From assembly GCA_002502625.1 (NCBI GenBank), contig DAPV01000035.1, positions 9,292-73,291 of the forward strand: a DNA stretch of 64,000 nt. The letters are read 5' to 3'. Under the pieces are notes generated by a model that was given only the letters and a program-made list of their open reading frames with translations, searched no databases and was not told where the DNA came from. Source of the stretch: Euryarchaeota archaeon UBA125 (GTDB taxonomy: Archaea > Thermoplasmatota > Poseidoniia > Poseidoniales > Thalassarchaeaceae). This document shows positions 35,566-45,084 of this stretch, in pieces. The first letter of the stretch is position 1, and each line of letters opens with the position of its first letter. The position numbers and the translations under genes were made by a program.

Positions 35566-36211
35566 TTATTTCTCCATTAATCAAACGAATCTTCCCCTTT
35601 GAAAAGTCATCAATTATTTTGGGGTATAATTTGTGTTCTACAATCTTCACTCTTTCCTGTAATGATTCCAATGTATCATTGGGAAAAACTGGCACGGTTG
35701 ATTGTTCAATAATTGCACCTGTATCCATGCCAGAATCAACAAAATGAACTGTACATCCAGATTCTTTTTCTTGAGAAGAAAGAACTTCTTGATGGGAATA
35801 AGCTCCAGGGAATTTCGGTAATAATGAAGGGTGAATATTCAAAATTTTACCTTCCCATTTTGAAACAAAATTAGGAGTTAGAATTCTCATATAACCTGAG
35901 AGGATAATTGCCTCAACATGATTCTCAATAAGTTTTGATTGGACTAATTCCTCGTGCATTAATCGTCTTGAAATAGAATCAAAATTTCCTTTAGGTAAAG
36001 GGATGCAAAGAGAAAAAATGTCATATTCTTCGGCAATTGAAAGTCCTTTAGCTTCAGAACGGTCACTAAGAACAATAACGGTACTATGGCAGCATGTTTT
36101 TTTGTGTTCAGTATGTTCTAATAATGCCTTCATTCCGGAACCACTCCCTGAAATCATTACTGCTAATCTCAATGGATCTGTAGGTGTTCCGACCCTGAGA
36201 GACATGTACAT
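35537..36211 (-). CDS. purN: Phosphoribosylglycinamide formyltransferase PurN
   Basis: Third step of purine synthesis using 10-formyl-THF. Motifs are VMISGSGSGMKALLEH near the start, ILSGYMRILTPNFV, the catalytic KILNIHPSLLPKFPGAYSHQEVL (Asn-x-His) and VHFVDSGMDTGAIIEQ. About 224 residues from ATG 36211 (or ATG 36205). The open frame extends further up to 36316, but that part has no family match. Its last 29 bases overlap the convergent MobA-like gene. purH lies 1 kb further on the same strand. Confidence 0.92.
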   Translation of the reverse strand: MYMSLRVGTPTDPLRLAVMISGSGSGMKALLEHTEHKKTCCHSTVIVLSDRSEAKGLSIAEEYDIFSLCIPLPKGNFDSISRRLMHEELVQSKLIENHVEAIILSGYMRILTPNFVSKWEGKILNIHPSLLPKFPGAYSHQEVLSSQEKESGCTVHFVDSGMDTGAIIEQSTVPVFPNDTLESLQERVKIVEHKLYPKIIDDFSKGKIRLINGEIISLENHLDN

Positions 36212-36297
36212 TGGATAGGGGGGTAGCGCTTGAGCATATTCACAAATCAATACGATTATACATATCATTAAACCCAAAAAAAAATGAGGACCTGTTG

Positions 36298-36792
36298 ATG
36301 CAGCGCTTGGAAACAATCGATGCGGTTGTAGAGCGTTATTCTGTTACGAGTAGTAAAATGAAAAGCCGAATCTATGTTACGTTAGGCATAATTTTTCTTG
36401 TTTTCGCCATTATTGGAATCTGGGTTCCAGGTTGGCCTTCAGTTTCATGGGCTGTCCCTGCAGCATTTCTATTCTCATTATCTAATGAACGATTGTTTCG
36501 ATGGACTCTATCGAATCGATTTTTTGGACCAACTTTGTTCGAATATTATGCAACTGGAAAAACACTTCCTTCTCATGTAAAATTCATAATAATAGGGATG
36601 ATAGGACTAATGTCTACAATTTCTGCATTCTTTGTTTGGAGTGTGTCTACAAAGGGAGACAATGGAAATCTGCTAAATCCTTCATCATGGACTGGTGCAG
36701 ATGAATTTGCAGCAGGTTCAATCACTATTTTAGTCGTAGGCTTCATCGGAATCATTTACATTCTTAGGCGGGTAAAAACCAGAATTAATTGA
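36298..36792 (+). CDS. DUF454/YbaN-like membrane protein
   Basis: 164 residues from ATG 36298. Four hydrophobic segments. The family pattern of DUF454 is visible: GIWVPGWPSVSWAVPAAFLF, then NERLFRWTLSNRFFGPTL with the small basic loop TGKTLPSHVK. These are inner-membrane proteins of unknown function. Divergent from purN with 86 bases between; convergent with the next small membrane protein gene. Confidence 0.75.
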   Translation: MQRLETIDAVVERYSVTSSKMKSRIYVTLGIIFLVFAIIGIWVPGWPSVSWAVPAAFLFSLSNERLFRWTLSNRFFGPTLFEYYATGKTLPSHVKFIIIGMIGLMSTISAFFVWSVSTKGDNGNLLNPSSWTGADEFAAGSITILVVGFIGIIYILRRVKTRIN

Positions 36793-36794
36793 AA

Positions 36795-37211
36795 TTATTC
36801 ACTTTCTGTCAGAATTATGGGTTCGGGTAAAATATTCAAATCTTCGGAAGATTTTGACCCTCGAAAATAGTCCCAAGCAGCAAATGGAAGGCTCCAGAAA
36901 GCGCCCCCTACTGCTGCTATTGGAATCAATACTAGCCACTCAGGTCCCATGTCTGGTCCACCAAAGACTGCTCCGAAGACTGGAAAAATGAATGTTACAA
37001 ATGCAACGGGAATCAGGTGGACTAGGCTGACCTCGTTCGGTTTGGCTCGCTTAAGAATGAAGGGTGGAATGAGAATCACTGCAAGGAGTGAAAGCATTGC
37101 AAATACGAAATCAACGCCGTCAGTCAAACCAATGATAACGTTGAGAATCATCAGGATTGCCATCATTGCACCATTCACAGAGCCAAACAATAGGATGCTT
37201 TTCCAGCTCAT
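36795..37211 (-). CDS. Four-TM membrane protein downstream of purH
   Basis: About 138 residues with four hydrophobic helices and an acidic C-terminal tail. Not recognised. It follows purH on the minus strand within 10 bases (ATG 37211, or GTG 37220 overlapping the purH stop) and is probably co-transcribed. Confidence 0.6.
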   Translation of the reverse strand: MSWKSILLFGSVNGAMMAILMILNVIIGLTDGVDFVFAMLSLLAVILIPPFILKRAKPNEVSLVHLIPVAFVTFIFPVFGAVFGGPDMGPEWLVLIPIAAVGGAFWSLPFAAWDYFRGSKSSEDLNILPEPIILTESE

Positions 37212-37219
37212 GCCCACCA

Positions 37220-38839
37220 CTAATGTCTGAATAGTCGTGTACCTGTGAACAACATAGTCATTTTGTGTTCATCAGCAGCATTTATGACTTCTTGATCACG
37301 AATACTTCCACCTGGTTGTACTACAGATGTGATCCCAATCTCATAACTTGTATCAATTCCATCTCTGAACGGGAAAAATGCATCAGATACCATCATCGCG
37401 CCCTTAGCACGTTCGCCTGCACGTCGAGCTGCTATTCTGACGGCTTCTACGCGGCTCGTTTGACCTGGCCCTATTCCTACTGTTGCAAAACCTGTTTCAG
37501 TTGGTTGAATAAAAATTACACAATTACTCTTGACTTGAGCACAAACTGCAACACCAAATCTTGCCAAGTCAACTTGGTTTGGATTCGCTTGTTCCTTCGT
37601 TACACATTTGACTTGAGACCAATCAATCATAGGAGCTCCTTCTGTTTGCGCCAACCATCCACCATCAATTTCACGAAAGTGAGTTTGCATTTTTAGTGGC
37701 GTCATATTTTCTAGAGTTAGCATCCTACGATTCTTCTTCAGGGATAATACCTCTAATGCCCCATCTTCATACTGAGGGGCAATAATGCACTCAACAAAAT
37801 GATCTCCAATCCTTTCTGCTGTCGCTTTAGTTACTGGCGTATTGAATGCAATAACACAACCAAAAGCAGATTCTGGATCACTTGCTAATGCATCATCCCA
37901 AGCAGATATCTGACTGGTTGAAACTGCAACGCCACACGCATTAGTATGTTTTATTATTACACAACAATGAGGCCATTCAGACCACTCTGGACCTATATGA
38001 GATCGGCAAAAACGTAGTGCTGCATCTAAATCCAAATAATTGTTGAATGAAAGATCTTTGCCCCCATGTTGTTCAGCCGCTGCTAATCCATGTGATGATT
38101 CACCAACGACGTTTGTTGGATAAAATGCTGCAGGTTGATGTGGATTTTCACCATATCTTAGGGGATTTTTCATTCCTCCTGAAATTAGGAGTTTCTCAGG
38201 TAAAACTTCAGAGGTAGCAGGTTCGAGGGATTCTAATCTAGTTGCCAATGTATTAGCAAGCGCTACATCATATGCAGCTGTTCTTTGGTATGCGGTTAAT
38301 GCTAATCTTTGCCTAGTTGACAAATTTATTCCACTTGGACTACCATCTGCTTCTTCTAATAAATCCAAAATATCGTTATAATCATCAGGATTTGTAATGA
38401 TAAGTACATCTTGATGAGACTTGGCTGATGCTCTGACAAGAGTAGGCCCACCTATATCGATCATTTCGATCAATTCTTCTTCACTAACTGGGGGATCTCT
38501 TGCTGCTACTTCTTCAAAAGGATACAAATTAACCGCAACTAAGTCTATCCTCGGATATCCTAACTCATCAAGTGTGGTCATATCTTCAGAATTATTACCT
38601 CTGGCAAGGATTGCTGCGTGTATTGCCGGATGAAGTGTTTTGACTCTCCCATTGAAAACTTCTGGATGCCCAGTAACTTCTGTAACATCTGTAACATTTA
38701 CTCCTTTTTCTCTCAATAGTTTAGCAGTCCCTCCAGTGGAGAGAATTTCCCAACCAAAATCTGTCAATTTTTTAGCGAAATCAGATATTCCGGCCTTGTC
38801 AAATACGCTGATCAATGCTCGAGGAGATTCGTCCTTCAC
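37220..38839 (-). CDS. purH: Bifunctional AICAR formyltransferase / IMP cyclohydrolase PurH
   Basis: Last two steps of purine synthesis. N-terminal IMP cyclohydrolase domain (about 1-190): ALISVFDKAGI, LSTGGTAKLLREKG and GRVKTLHPAIHAAIL. C-terminal AICAR transformylase (about 200-539): LRYGENPHQPAAFY, the catalytic IIKHTNACGVA and SDAFFPFRDGID. 539 residues, normal for bacterial-type PurH. Many archaea instead use PurP/PurO, so the bacterial-type fusion plus PurN is a trait of this lineage. Confidence 0.96.
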   Translation of the reverse strand: MKDESPRALISVFDKAGISDFAKKLTDFGWEILSTGGTAKLLREKGVNVTDVTEVTGHPEVFNGRVKTLHPAIHAAILARGNNSEDMTTLDELGYPRIDLVAVNLYPFEEVAARDPPVSEEELIEMIDIGGPTLVRASAKSHQDVLIITNPDDYNDILDLLEEADGSPSGINLSTRQRLALTAYQRTAAYDVALANTLATRLESLEPATSEVLPEKLLISGGMKNPLRYGENPHQPAAFYPTNVVGESSHGLAAAEQHGGKDLSFNNYLDLDAALRFCRSHIGPEWSEWPHCCVIIKHTNACGVAVSTSQISAWDDALASDPESAFGCVIAFNTPVTKATAERIGDHFVECIIAPQYEDGALEVLSLKKNRRMLTLENMTPLKMQTHFREIDGGWLAQTEGAPMIDWSQVKCVTKEQANPNQVDLARFGVAVCAQVKSNCVIFIQPTETGFATVGIGPGQTSRVEAVRIAARRAGERAKGAMMVSDAFFPFRDGIDTSYEIGITSVVQPGGSIRDQEVINAADEHKMTMLFTGTRLFRH

Positions 38840-38889
38840 GATGTATCCCCTTACATGGGCTGAGACTCAAGACCATGAAGATTCGTAAG

Positions 38890-40479
38890 TCAATCACCGC
38901 GGGCTGAAATAACTTGATCTATACGAAGAAGGCCACACGCAGCCTCAGTTGCTCCAATTATTCCATTAAGAATTGTTTCTGCAGGATGGACTATTGAGGA
39001 ATCAATAATTTCCACCTTTCCATTTTCATTTATTCCCCAATTATCCTTCCCATTAGTTGCTGCACGAAGAGATAATACAGTATCTAAAACATCTACTCCA
39101 GCATTTTCAATAAGAGTAGATGGAATTACTTCTAATGCTCGAGAAAAGGCCTCCATTGCTAAACGTGCACGATTTGAATGTTGTTCCGATGCTGTTCTAA
39201 TGCTTGATGATAATGTGGCATATACTGACCCTCCACCGGGGACTATTTTACCTGAATTAACAACAAGTGTTGTACTACGAATAGCATCATGTAATCCTCT
39301 AATCACTTCTTCACCTGCAGTTCCTTCAACTCCTCCGACTAGAATTGTAGCTACATTAGATGAATTTCCTCCAAGTATTGTAATCTCATCTTCAACTCTA
39401 TCAGTTGATGATTTTCTAAGGCAATTTATTTCTTTAGCAAAACCAATATCTGTATTATCTAAATGATGAATGCTTGATGCAATTGTAGAACCAGTTGAAG
39501 ATGCCAAATTCCTCAATTCAGATTCATCGAATTCACCGGCCACAAATATTTCCTTATCTGCTAAATGGTGAAGGATATCTGGATCTATTTCTCCGCCTGC
39601 GATAATCGCTCGAATCTCTAAATCGACTAATTTTTCAACCAATGAAGTTCGAAGTTTTTCTTGTTCCTCAATAAATTGAGATAATTGATCTGGATTTTGA
39701 ACTTCAATCTCAGCATCTCTAGTCAAACTGCGAGGAGACAAATCGCCACTAATCACTGCAATTCGAGAATTCTCATGTTTCCCTTCTAACCTATCTAGTA
39801 AAACTCGACGACGAACAATAATTCCTTGAATAACACAGCTATCGTTTAATCCTCCAGTTCCTTGGAGATACATGGATATATCTTCAGAATTTGCATGGGT
39901 TTTACCATCAACTAAACGAGATATCTGAATTGTTGCTACTGAAGCCAAAGAAGAAAATAATGCAATATTTTGATCTGCTGACTTTCCTCGAAGAGCTGTG
40001 TTAGCAATTGATTCCAGTACTTTCTGATCCTCGGAATTTATCGAGGTACTACAACTAGAAATTTCATTCTCAACAATCTCTAATGCAGCTAAAAAGCCAT
40101 CAACAATAGTTAGAGGATGTAGGCCCATTCGAATCAAACGATCGGCTTCTGCAAGTAATTCTCCACAAAATAGTAGACTACGAGTTACTCCATCACCACA
40201 AGCATTCTCTTGAGATTCGGCCAAACTAACAAATGCCTTAGCTGCTGGATGTTTTACCATCAATTCAGCAACAATTTTTGCACCGTCGTTTGTTACTGCA
40301 GTAGTACCGTCGGTTTTGTATAGCATTTTATCCAAACCTCTAGGACCAAAAGTTGGTTTCAGAATATCAGCAAAAGCACGTGCTGCTGCTATCATTTTCT
40401 CCTGAACTGCTGTTCCACCAGAGATAGTAGTCTCTGGGCGAACAATAACTACAGGGGGGGTCCCTTCACCTTCGGACAT
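38890..40479 (-). CDS. Divergent group II chaperonin (thermosome-type subunit)
   Basis: About 529 residues from ATG 40479 (the frame opens at 40515). Marks of the CCT/thermosome family: AARAFADILKPTFGPRGLDKML, TNDGAKIVAEL, GDGVT (canonical GDGTT), VPGGGSVYATL and the final GIIGATEAACGLLRIDQVI. The GDGVT change and generally weak match suggest a specialised or accessory subunit rather than the main thermosome. It lies downstream of the giant surface-protein gene on the same strand (40 bases apart), and 50 bases before purH. Confidence 0.87.
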   Translation of the reverse strand: MSEGEGTPPVVIVRPETTISGGTAVQEKMIAAARAFADILKPTFGPRGLDKMLYKTDGTTAVTNDGAKIVAELMVKHPAAKAFVSLAESQENACGDGVTRSLLFCGELLAEADRLIRMGLHPLTIVDGFLAALEIVENEISSCSTSINSEDQKVLESIANTALRGKSADQNIALFSSLASVATIQISRLVDGKTHANSEDISMYLQGTGGLNDSCVIQGIIVRRRVLLDRLEGKHENSRIAVISGDLSPRSLTRDAEIEVQNPDQLSQFIEEQEKLRTSLVEKLVDLEIRAIIAGGEIDPDILHHLADKEIFVAGEFDESELRNLASSTGSTIASSIHHLDNTDIGFAKEINCLRKSSTDRVEDEITILGGNSSNVATILVGGVEGTAGEEVIRGLHDAIRSTTLVVNSGKIVPGGGSVYATLSSSIRTASEQHSNRARLAMEAFSRALEVIPSTLIENAGVDVLDTVLSLRAATNGKDNWGINENGKVEIIDSSIVHPAETILNGIIGATEAACGLLRIDQVISARGD

Positions 40480-40518
40480 ACAATTACCAATTCTCCCGAC
40501 TAAGACATGTTTCAAGAA

Positions 40519-43500
40519 TCATTCCGAAGCCCAAATTGCCCAAGGTTCTCCAGAATCTGGCTTGCGATAATAATTAATTCCGCTACCTTCTGGCCATTCT
40601 AGCCATTCAAATCCATGTTCATCGATAGTTCCAGCAATATCATCAGAAGGTGTTAATTCAGCTTCTGGAGGTTCTATCTCCGATTGCTCTAATTCTGTAT
40701 TGGTTTCTTCAATTAATTCTTCTTCAAAAATTGATTTTTCATCTACCTCAAATGGTGATGTTGGATTATGATCTTCTGATCTTCTAGATATTACAGTACT
40801 TAATTGAATTAAGAAAATTGCAGCTAATAGACCAATAACTGCTATCTCAATTATTGGGAAAGTAAATCCAGATTCATCACTAGTTTCCTCTAAATCAGAT
40901 AATTCATTATTCGTTTCATTTTGTTCATTAGGAATATTGGTTTCATTGACATAAGTCATATTCTGAAATGTTTCATTTTCAAAAGTTGTTGATGTAGAGT
41001 TTGCATATGTATTATTTTCATATGTATTATTCAAAAATTCATTTTGTGTTTCATTTTCATATGTATTGTTGATGAATGTTTCATTTTCATATGTATTATT
41101 GACATATGTATTGTTAACATACGTATTATTCACAACAGTAGATCCTCCATCATTTGTTGAATCATCAGGATTTTGTCCAGGAGCGCAGCCATTGGAATTA
41201 GCAGATGCGCCTAATGGTGTTCTAGAACAACGATCATTTAGATCTCCTACTCCATCTCCATCATCATCCCAATCTTCGTTCCAATCATGACAGCCGTCGG
41301 AATCGAAATCAATTGATGGGTTTGTCTTCCAGCCATCAATTCCTTTGGGACAATTATCATCAATATCTGGAATGCCGTCGGAATCATCATCAGTATCTTC
41401 ATCTGAATCGTGACAGCCGTCTCCATCATAATCTGTTACAGAGCCCGATCTCCAATCTACAGTCCCATTGGGGCAGAAATCATCAACATCAGGGAAGTCA
41501 TCGTTGTCATCATTGTCATCTTCCTCCAAATCATGACAACCGTCACCATCATTATCTGATGTTGTAGATGATGTCCAGCCAGTCTTTCCAGTTGCACAAT
41601 CGTCTACATGGTCATCGATTGAGTCGCCATCATCATCATCATCTTCCAAAATATCATGACAACCGTCACCATCAAGATCTGTTGAAGGTGAAGATGTCCA
41701 CCCTGTAACTCCAAGGGGACATGAATCCGGAGTATCATAAATTAAATCGTTATCGTCATCATTATCTTCTGTTGAATCCTTACATCCATCATTATCATGA
41801 TCAGTAGCATTGGAAGAGGTCCAATTTAGAGCACCGTACAAACATGAATCTGAGGAATCTAATATGCTGTCGTTATCATCGTCATCATCTTCTACAGTAT
41901 CTGAACATCCGTCGCTATCAAAATCTGTAAATGCCGATGATATCCAACCAAAAGACCCCATTGGGCAAGAATCAGACTGATCTGGGATACCATCTCCATC
42001 ATCATCTGAGTCGCAAATATCTCCAATCCCATCTGATTCATAATCTGCTTGTATAGGGTTGTAAATAGTCTGACAATTATCTCTATTGTTTGTTATACCA
42101 TCAGCATCTTGATCTGCACTCATTCGAGAAATAAATAGATCACTACCATCTGAAGATGTCAAAGAATCTAAACCAAATTGTCTGGGTCCTCCGTTATCAT
42201 ACAATATCTCTCCAGCAACCTCAATTGAACCATTTGCAGCTGGAACAACTGCTCTGATGTTTACTGGGCCAGTGGGTTGTTGGGCCCATGACCAAGTTCC
42301 TTGGTCTGAGGCCATAGCAACAAACCCAGTTCCTGCATTAGATAAGGTGGTTAAACCAACACTAATGACTCCAGTTTTTTTGCCTACTCCTACTATACTG
42401 CCATTACCAACAAAACGGACATCATACAGATGATCATCAGAAGTTCCACCTAATGCAATAGACCAGCCCCATCCAACATTAGAATGATTCCACATTGCAA
42501 TATAGCCGTCATCGTTTCCACCAGAATTGACAGAACAACAACCAGAAAAAGAAACTGAATTTTCAAAATAACCTCCAATTACGACATCTCCATTAGATCT
42601 TACATCCATCGATTGGACATGATTACAACTATTTCCAGAAGTACAATCAGGTCTATCCCAAAGATGCATTGTACCGTTTTGATACAAACGAACTAAAGCA
42701 CCAGCAGAACTACCACTGATAGAATAACTAGTTCCTCCTGGTGTAGTATATGTGTCACTTCTAGTCCAAAATACCACACCACCATCTGGATGGCCGGCCA
42801 TTGCATCTAGAGATGGTGAATTGTGACTTCCATCAGTTCGGAAAACGTTGTTCCAGCCATTTGTAGTATTTCTTTGAGCAAAACAAATACGATTATCACT
42901 TCCAAAGGAGTATGATTGGCCGACGATAGTAACAGTATAACTGCAAGCACCTGTTACCCAAAGATCGCCATTTCCATCTATTGCAGTTTCAAAATATGCT
43001 GCCCAAGATTTGGACATTCCTGAAATTTGATCAATAGATGACCATGAACTAGATGTCGGATTCCAACTTAAAACATAAAAATTCGAAGAAGTGCTTATTC
43101 TAGAATAACCTGGAACATCCAAGAATCCGTTAGGTTGTACTGTAATCCAAATCGTTCCGTTTGGAGCAACTGACATTGAAAGGCCTTGTTTCTGAAGGTC
43201 AGAATTCCATTCAGTTTGGAATGAAAAACGATCTAAATCGGTCCATGCCCCAGTTTCATTGAATATTCCTAACCACACATTTTCATCATTGGTCGCACCA
43301 GATGTTAAATTTCCAAATCTAAGTCCTTGAGATTCTCCATGAATTAATACTGCAGTATGTGTAGAATTTATTCTCTCTAGATCAATCACAGTTTCTGTAT
43401 TTGAAAATCCAATTTCTTCCTTTACATAATGTGTATTAGTTGGACCCGGATATGATGTTGAATCACTCCAAGCATGTACTCTCATTGAAGTGTGTGGAGA

Positions 43501-45036
43501 ATCAGACCAATGATCGTCTATTGAAGTGGTGTCAGTTGATGTTTCTGTCTCACCAGTTCTAGCGAAATTCGACCAAGCAGCAAATGCATAATCTGTTCCT
43601 GAAATGGAATCGATAACATCAATATCAAATAAATTAGAATAACAAGAATATCGCTGATTTTGATAAGTAATTTTACCTGTGCTTGTAATGCCTACAAAAG
43701 CAGCAGAGGAACTCGAACAGCCAGTGTTAATTTCATCTGAATTAGAACTGCCGTAAAATTTTACACGATTGTCGCCACTAGAATGAAAAGATAGAGCTAA
43801 ATTCCCTGAAGATGTTGGTTGTTCAGGGACTATTATTGATGGACTCCATTGCTGTTTATTACTTTGATAATAGTAATTATTGTAATTAGAGGTGCTTTTA
43901 ATTGCCCATCCAATGGCCCCAACATTAGAAAATTTCACAACATAGATCATCTGATGATTTTGGCCTGTTGACATTCGAATAGATCCCCAAGTGATTTCAT
44001 ATGATCCAGAATTATTGTAAAATAATTCACCTGCAACGAATATATTTCCTCCCGCATCAATGTCTACGGACCAAGCCCTATCATTTGCAGTAGCAATTGG
44101 CTTCCGTACCCATTCCACTCCAGTTGTTGCTATTCGCATAACCAAACTATCTGACCCGGTTCCACCTCCATGAGTAATTGTGGTCTGATCTAAAGCTAGT
44201 GTTGAAGAAGAGAATTCTCCGACCACAATTACACGATTGTTGTTGTCTGCAGTACAATCATGCGCTTCTTCTACACCTATATCTCCATAACGCCGAAGTT
44301 GATCCCAAACTCCAGAGTTTGTAGACCATGATACGATGATATCATTATCAATTCCACTTCCATTATGTGCAGTTCCATTTACTACTAATGAACTGCTATT
44401 CGTCCAACCGCAATAAGCAATATTTCCTGTTGAGGTTTCTGCCACACCAGTTAGATTATCAAATCCAGAAGATCCTAACGAATTTGACCACAAAAAAGAG
44501 CCGGTTTGACCATTAACTTTCAATGAAAATCCATCTCTATCGCCTTGATTAACCAAGCTATTGGAATTTACATTAATCGAAGATGAACTAAATGAACCTA
44601 CTAAAATCAAATCACCATTAGAATCTACAATCATGTCTTCTAGATATTCATCAGATTCTCCACCAAATGTTTGTAACCAAGACCAGAAACCGTTTCCTGA
44701 ATTGTATGTATAGTGTCCAATGAATACATCGAGCCCTCCATTATTTAGAACTTGAATTGAATCTGTTGTTGTTGTTCCAGTTTGAAGATTAAGTGACCCG
44801 CCTTCATAGATTCCTGCAGCAAAAAAAGAACCATTGGATTGTCCTTCAACTTCCTTAACCCACGTATATCCAGTATCCTTGTCTTTGTTGACCCATTCCC
44901 AACCCAATGGATTTGTAGCCGCAACACTATTTTCTGGAGAGTAGATTTCAGGCAACTGCTCGTCATTATCATCAATTAAAATACTCAATAACAATGGCAA
45001 CAAAAAAAGTGTAACTAAAGCAGATGCTGTCCTCAT
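40519..45036 (-). CDS. Giant surface protein: beta-propeller-like repeats, acidic Ca-binding repeats, Asn-rich stalk, TM and WW-like tail
   Basis: 1505 residues. A signal peptide (residues 1-20) comes first. Residues 40-980 carry repeated units with patterns such as GDLILVGSFSS and NIAYCGWTNSS, like SBBP/Asp-box propeller proteins. Then thrombospondin type 3-like Asp-rich repeats (about 990-1285), a stalk of Asn-Asn-Thr-Tyr/Glu units dense in N-glycosylation sequons, a TM helix near 1395-1415, and an acidic tail ending in FEWLEWPEGSGINYYRK, WW-like. Predicted to sit outside the cell, anchored near its C-terminus, with calcium stabilising the repeats. The role (adhesion, substrate binding) is an inference. 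Confidence 0.82.
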   Translation of the reverse strand: MRTASALVTLFLLPLLLSILIDDNDEQLPEIYSPENSVAATNPLGWEWVNKDKDTGYTWVKEVEGQSNGSFFAAGIYEGGSLNLQTGTTTTDSIQVLNNGGLDVFIGHYTYNSGNGFWSWLQTFGGESDEYLEDMIVDSNGDLILVGSFSSSSINVNSNSLVNQGDRDGFSLKVNGQTGSFLWSNSLGSSGFDNLTGVAETSTGNIAYCGWTNSSSLVVNGTAHNGSGIDNDIIVSWSTNSGVWDQLRRYGDIGVEEAHDCTADNNNRVIVVGEFSSSTLALDQTTITHGGGTGSDSLVMRIATTGVEWVRKPIATANDRAWSVDIDAGGNIFVAGELFYNNSGSYEITWGSIRMSTGQNHQMIYVVKFSNVGAIGWAIKSTSNYNNYYYQSNKQQWSPSIIVPEQPTSSGNLALSFHSSGDNRVKFYGSSNSDEINTGCSSSSAAFVGITSTGKITYQNQRYSCYSNLFDIDVIDSISGTDYAFAAWSNFARTGETETSTDTTSIDDHWSDSPHTSMRVHAWSDSTSYPGPTNTHYVKEEIGFSNTETVIDLERINSTHTAVLIHGESQGLRFGNLTSGATNDENVWLGIFNETGAWTDLDRFSFQTEWNSDLQKQGLSMSVAPNGTIWITVQPNGFLDVPGYSRISTSSNFYVLSWNPTSSSWSSIDQISGMSKSWAAYFETAIDGNGDLWVTGACSYTVTIVGQSYSFGSDNRICFAQRNTTNGWNNVFRTDGSHNSPSLDAMAGHPDGGVVFWTRSDTYTTPGGTSYSISGSSAGALVRLYQNGTMHLWDRPDCTSGNSCNHVQSMDVRSNGDVVIGGYFENSVSFSGCCSVNSGGNDDGYIAMWNHSNVGWGWSIALGGTSDDHLYDVRFVGNGSIVGVGKKTGVISVGLTTLSNAGTGFVAMASDQGTWSWAQQPTGPVNIRAVVPAANGSIEVAGEILYDNGGPRQFGLDSLTSSDGSDLFISRMSADQDADGITNNRDNCQTIYNPIQADYESDGIGDICDSDDDGDGIPDQSDSCPMGSFGWISSAFTDFDSDGCSDTVEDDDDDNDSILDSSDSCLYGALNWTSSNATDHDNDGCKDSTEDNDDDNDLIYDTPDSCPLGVTGWTSSPSTDLDGDGCHDILEDDDDDGDSIDDHVDDCATGKTGWTSSTTSDNDGDGCHDLEEDDNDDNDDFPDVDDFCPNGTVDWRSGSVTDYDGDGCHDSDEDTDDDSDGIPDIDDNCPKGIDGWKTNPSIDFDSDGCHDWNEDWDDDGDGVGDLNDRCSRTPLGASANSNGCAPGQNPDDSTNDGGSTVVNNTYVNNTYVNNTYENETFINNTYENETQNEFLNNTYENNTYANSTSTTFENETFQNMTYVNETNIPNEQNETNNELSDLEETSDESGFTFPIIEIAVIGLLAAIFLIQLSTVISRRSEDHNPTSPFEVDEKSIFEEELIEETNTELEQSEIEPPEAELTPSDDIAGTIDEHGFEWLEWPEGSGINYYRKPDSGEPWAIWASE
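41010..41140 (-). repeat. Asn-Asn-Thr-Tyr short repeats (glycosylation-sequon stalk)
   Basis: A 15-bp unit encoding Val/Glu-Asn-Asn-Thr-Tyr or Glu-Asn-Glu-Thr is repeated about eight times, giving a sequon about every 5 residues between the Asp-rich repeats and the membrane helix. Suggests a heavily glycosylated stalk. Confidence 0.75.
41240..41977 (-). repeat. Six tandem 123-bp Asp-rich repeats
   Basis: Within the giant protein gene a conserved CCGTC/CCATC landmark (part of the Asp-Gly-Cys codons) recurs at 41294, 41417, 41540, 41663, 41786 and 41909, exactly 123 bases apart. Each unit encodes 41 residues with the pattern Asp-Gly-Cys-x-Asp, a run of acidic residues, Asp-x-Cys, then Gly-Trp. 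No unit has an insertion or deletion. These are TSP3-like calcium-binding units with one Cys pair each. Confidence 0.85.
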
Positions 45037-45084
45037 TGGATTATCATATAAGTAATTAGACTTGAATTAATCGCTATGTTTTTT

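Noticed and set aside
36212..36316. Upstream extension of purN (35 residues)
   Set aside because: No family similarity; it overlaps the divergent promoter region and PurN begins normally near ATG 36211/36205.
41240..41977. CRISPR-like array
   Set aside because: The periodic units are in frame within one long gene, have no unique spacers and encode Asp-rich residues; they are protein repeats.
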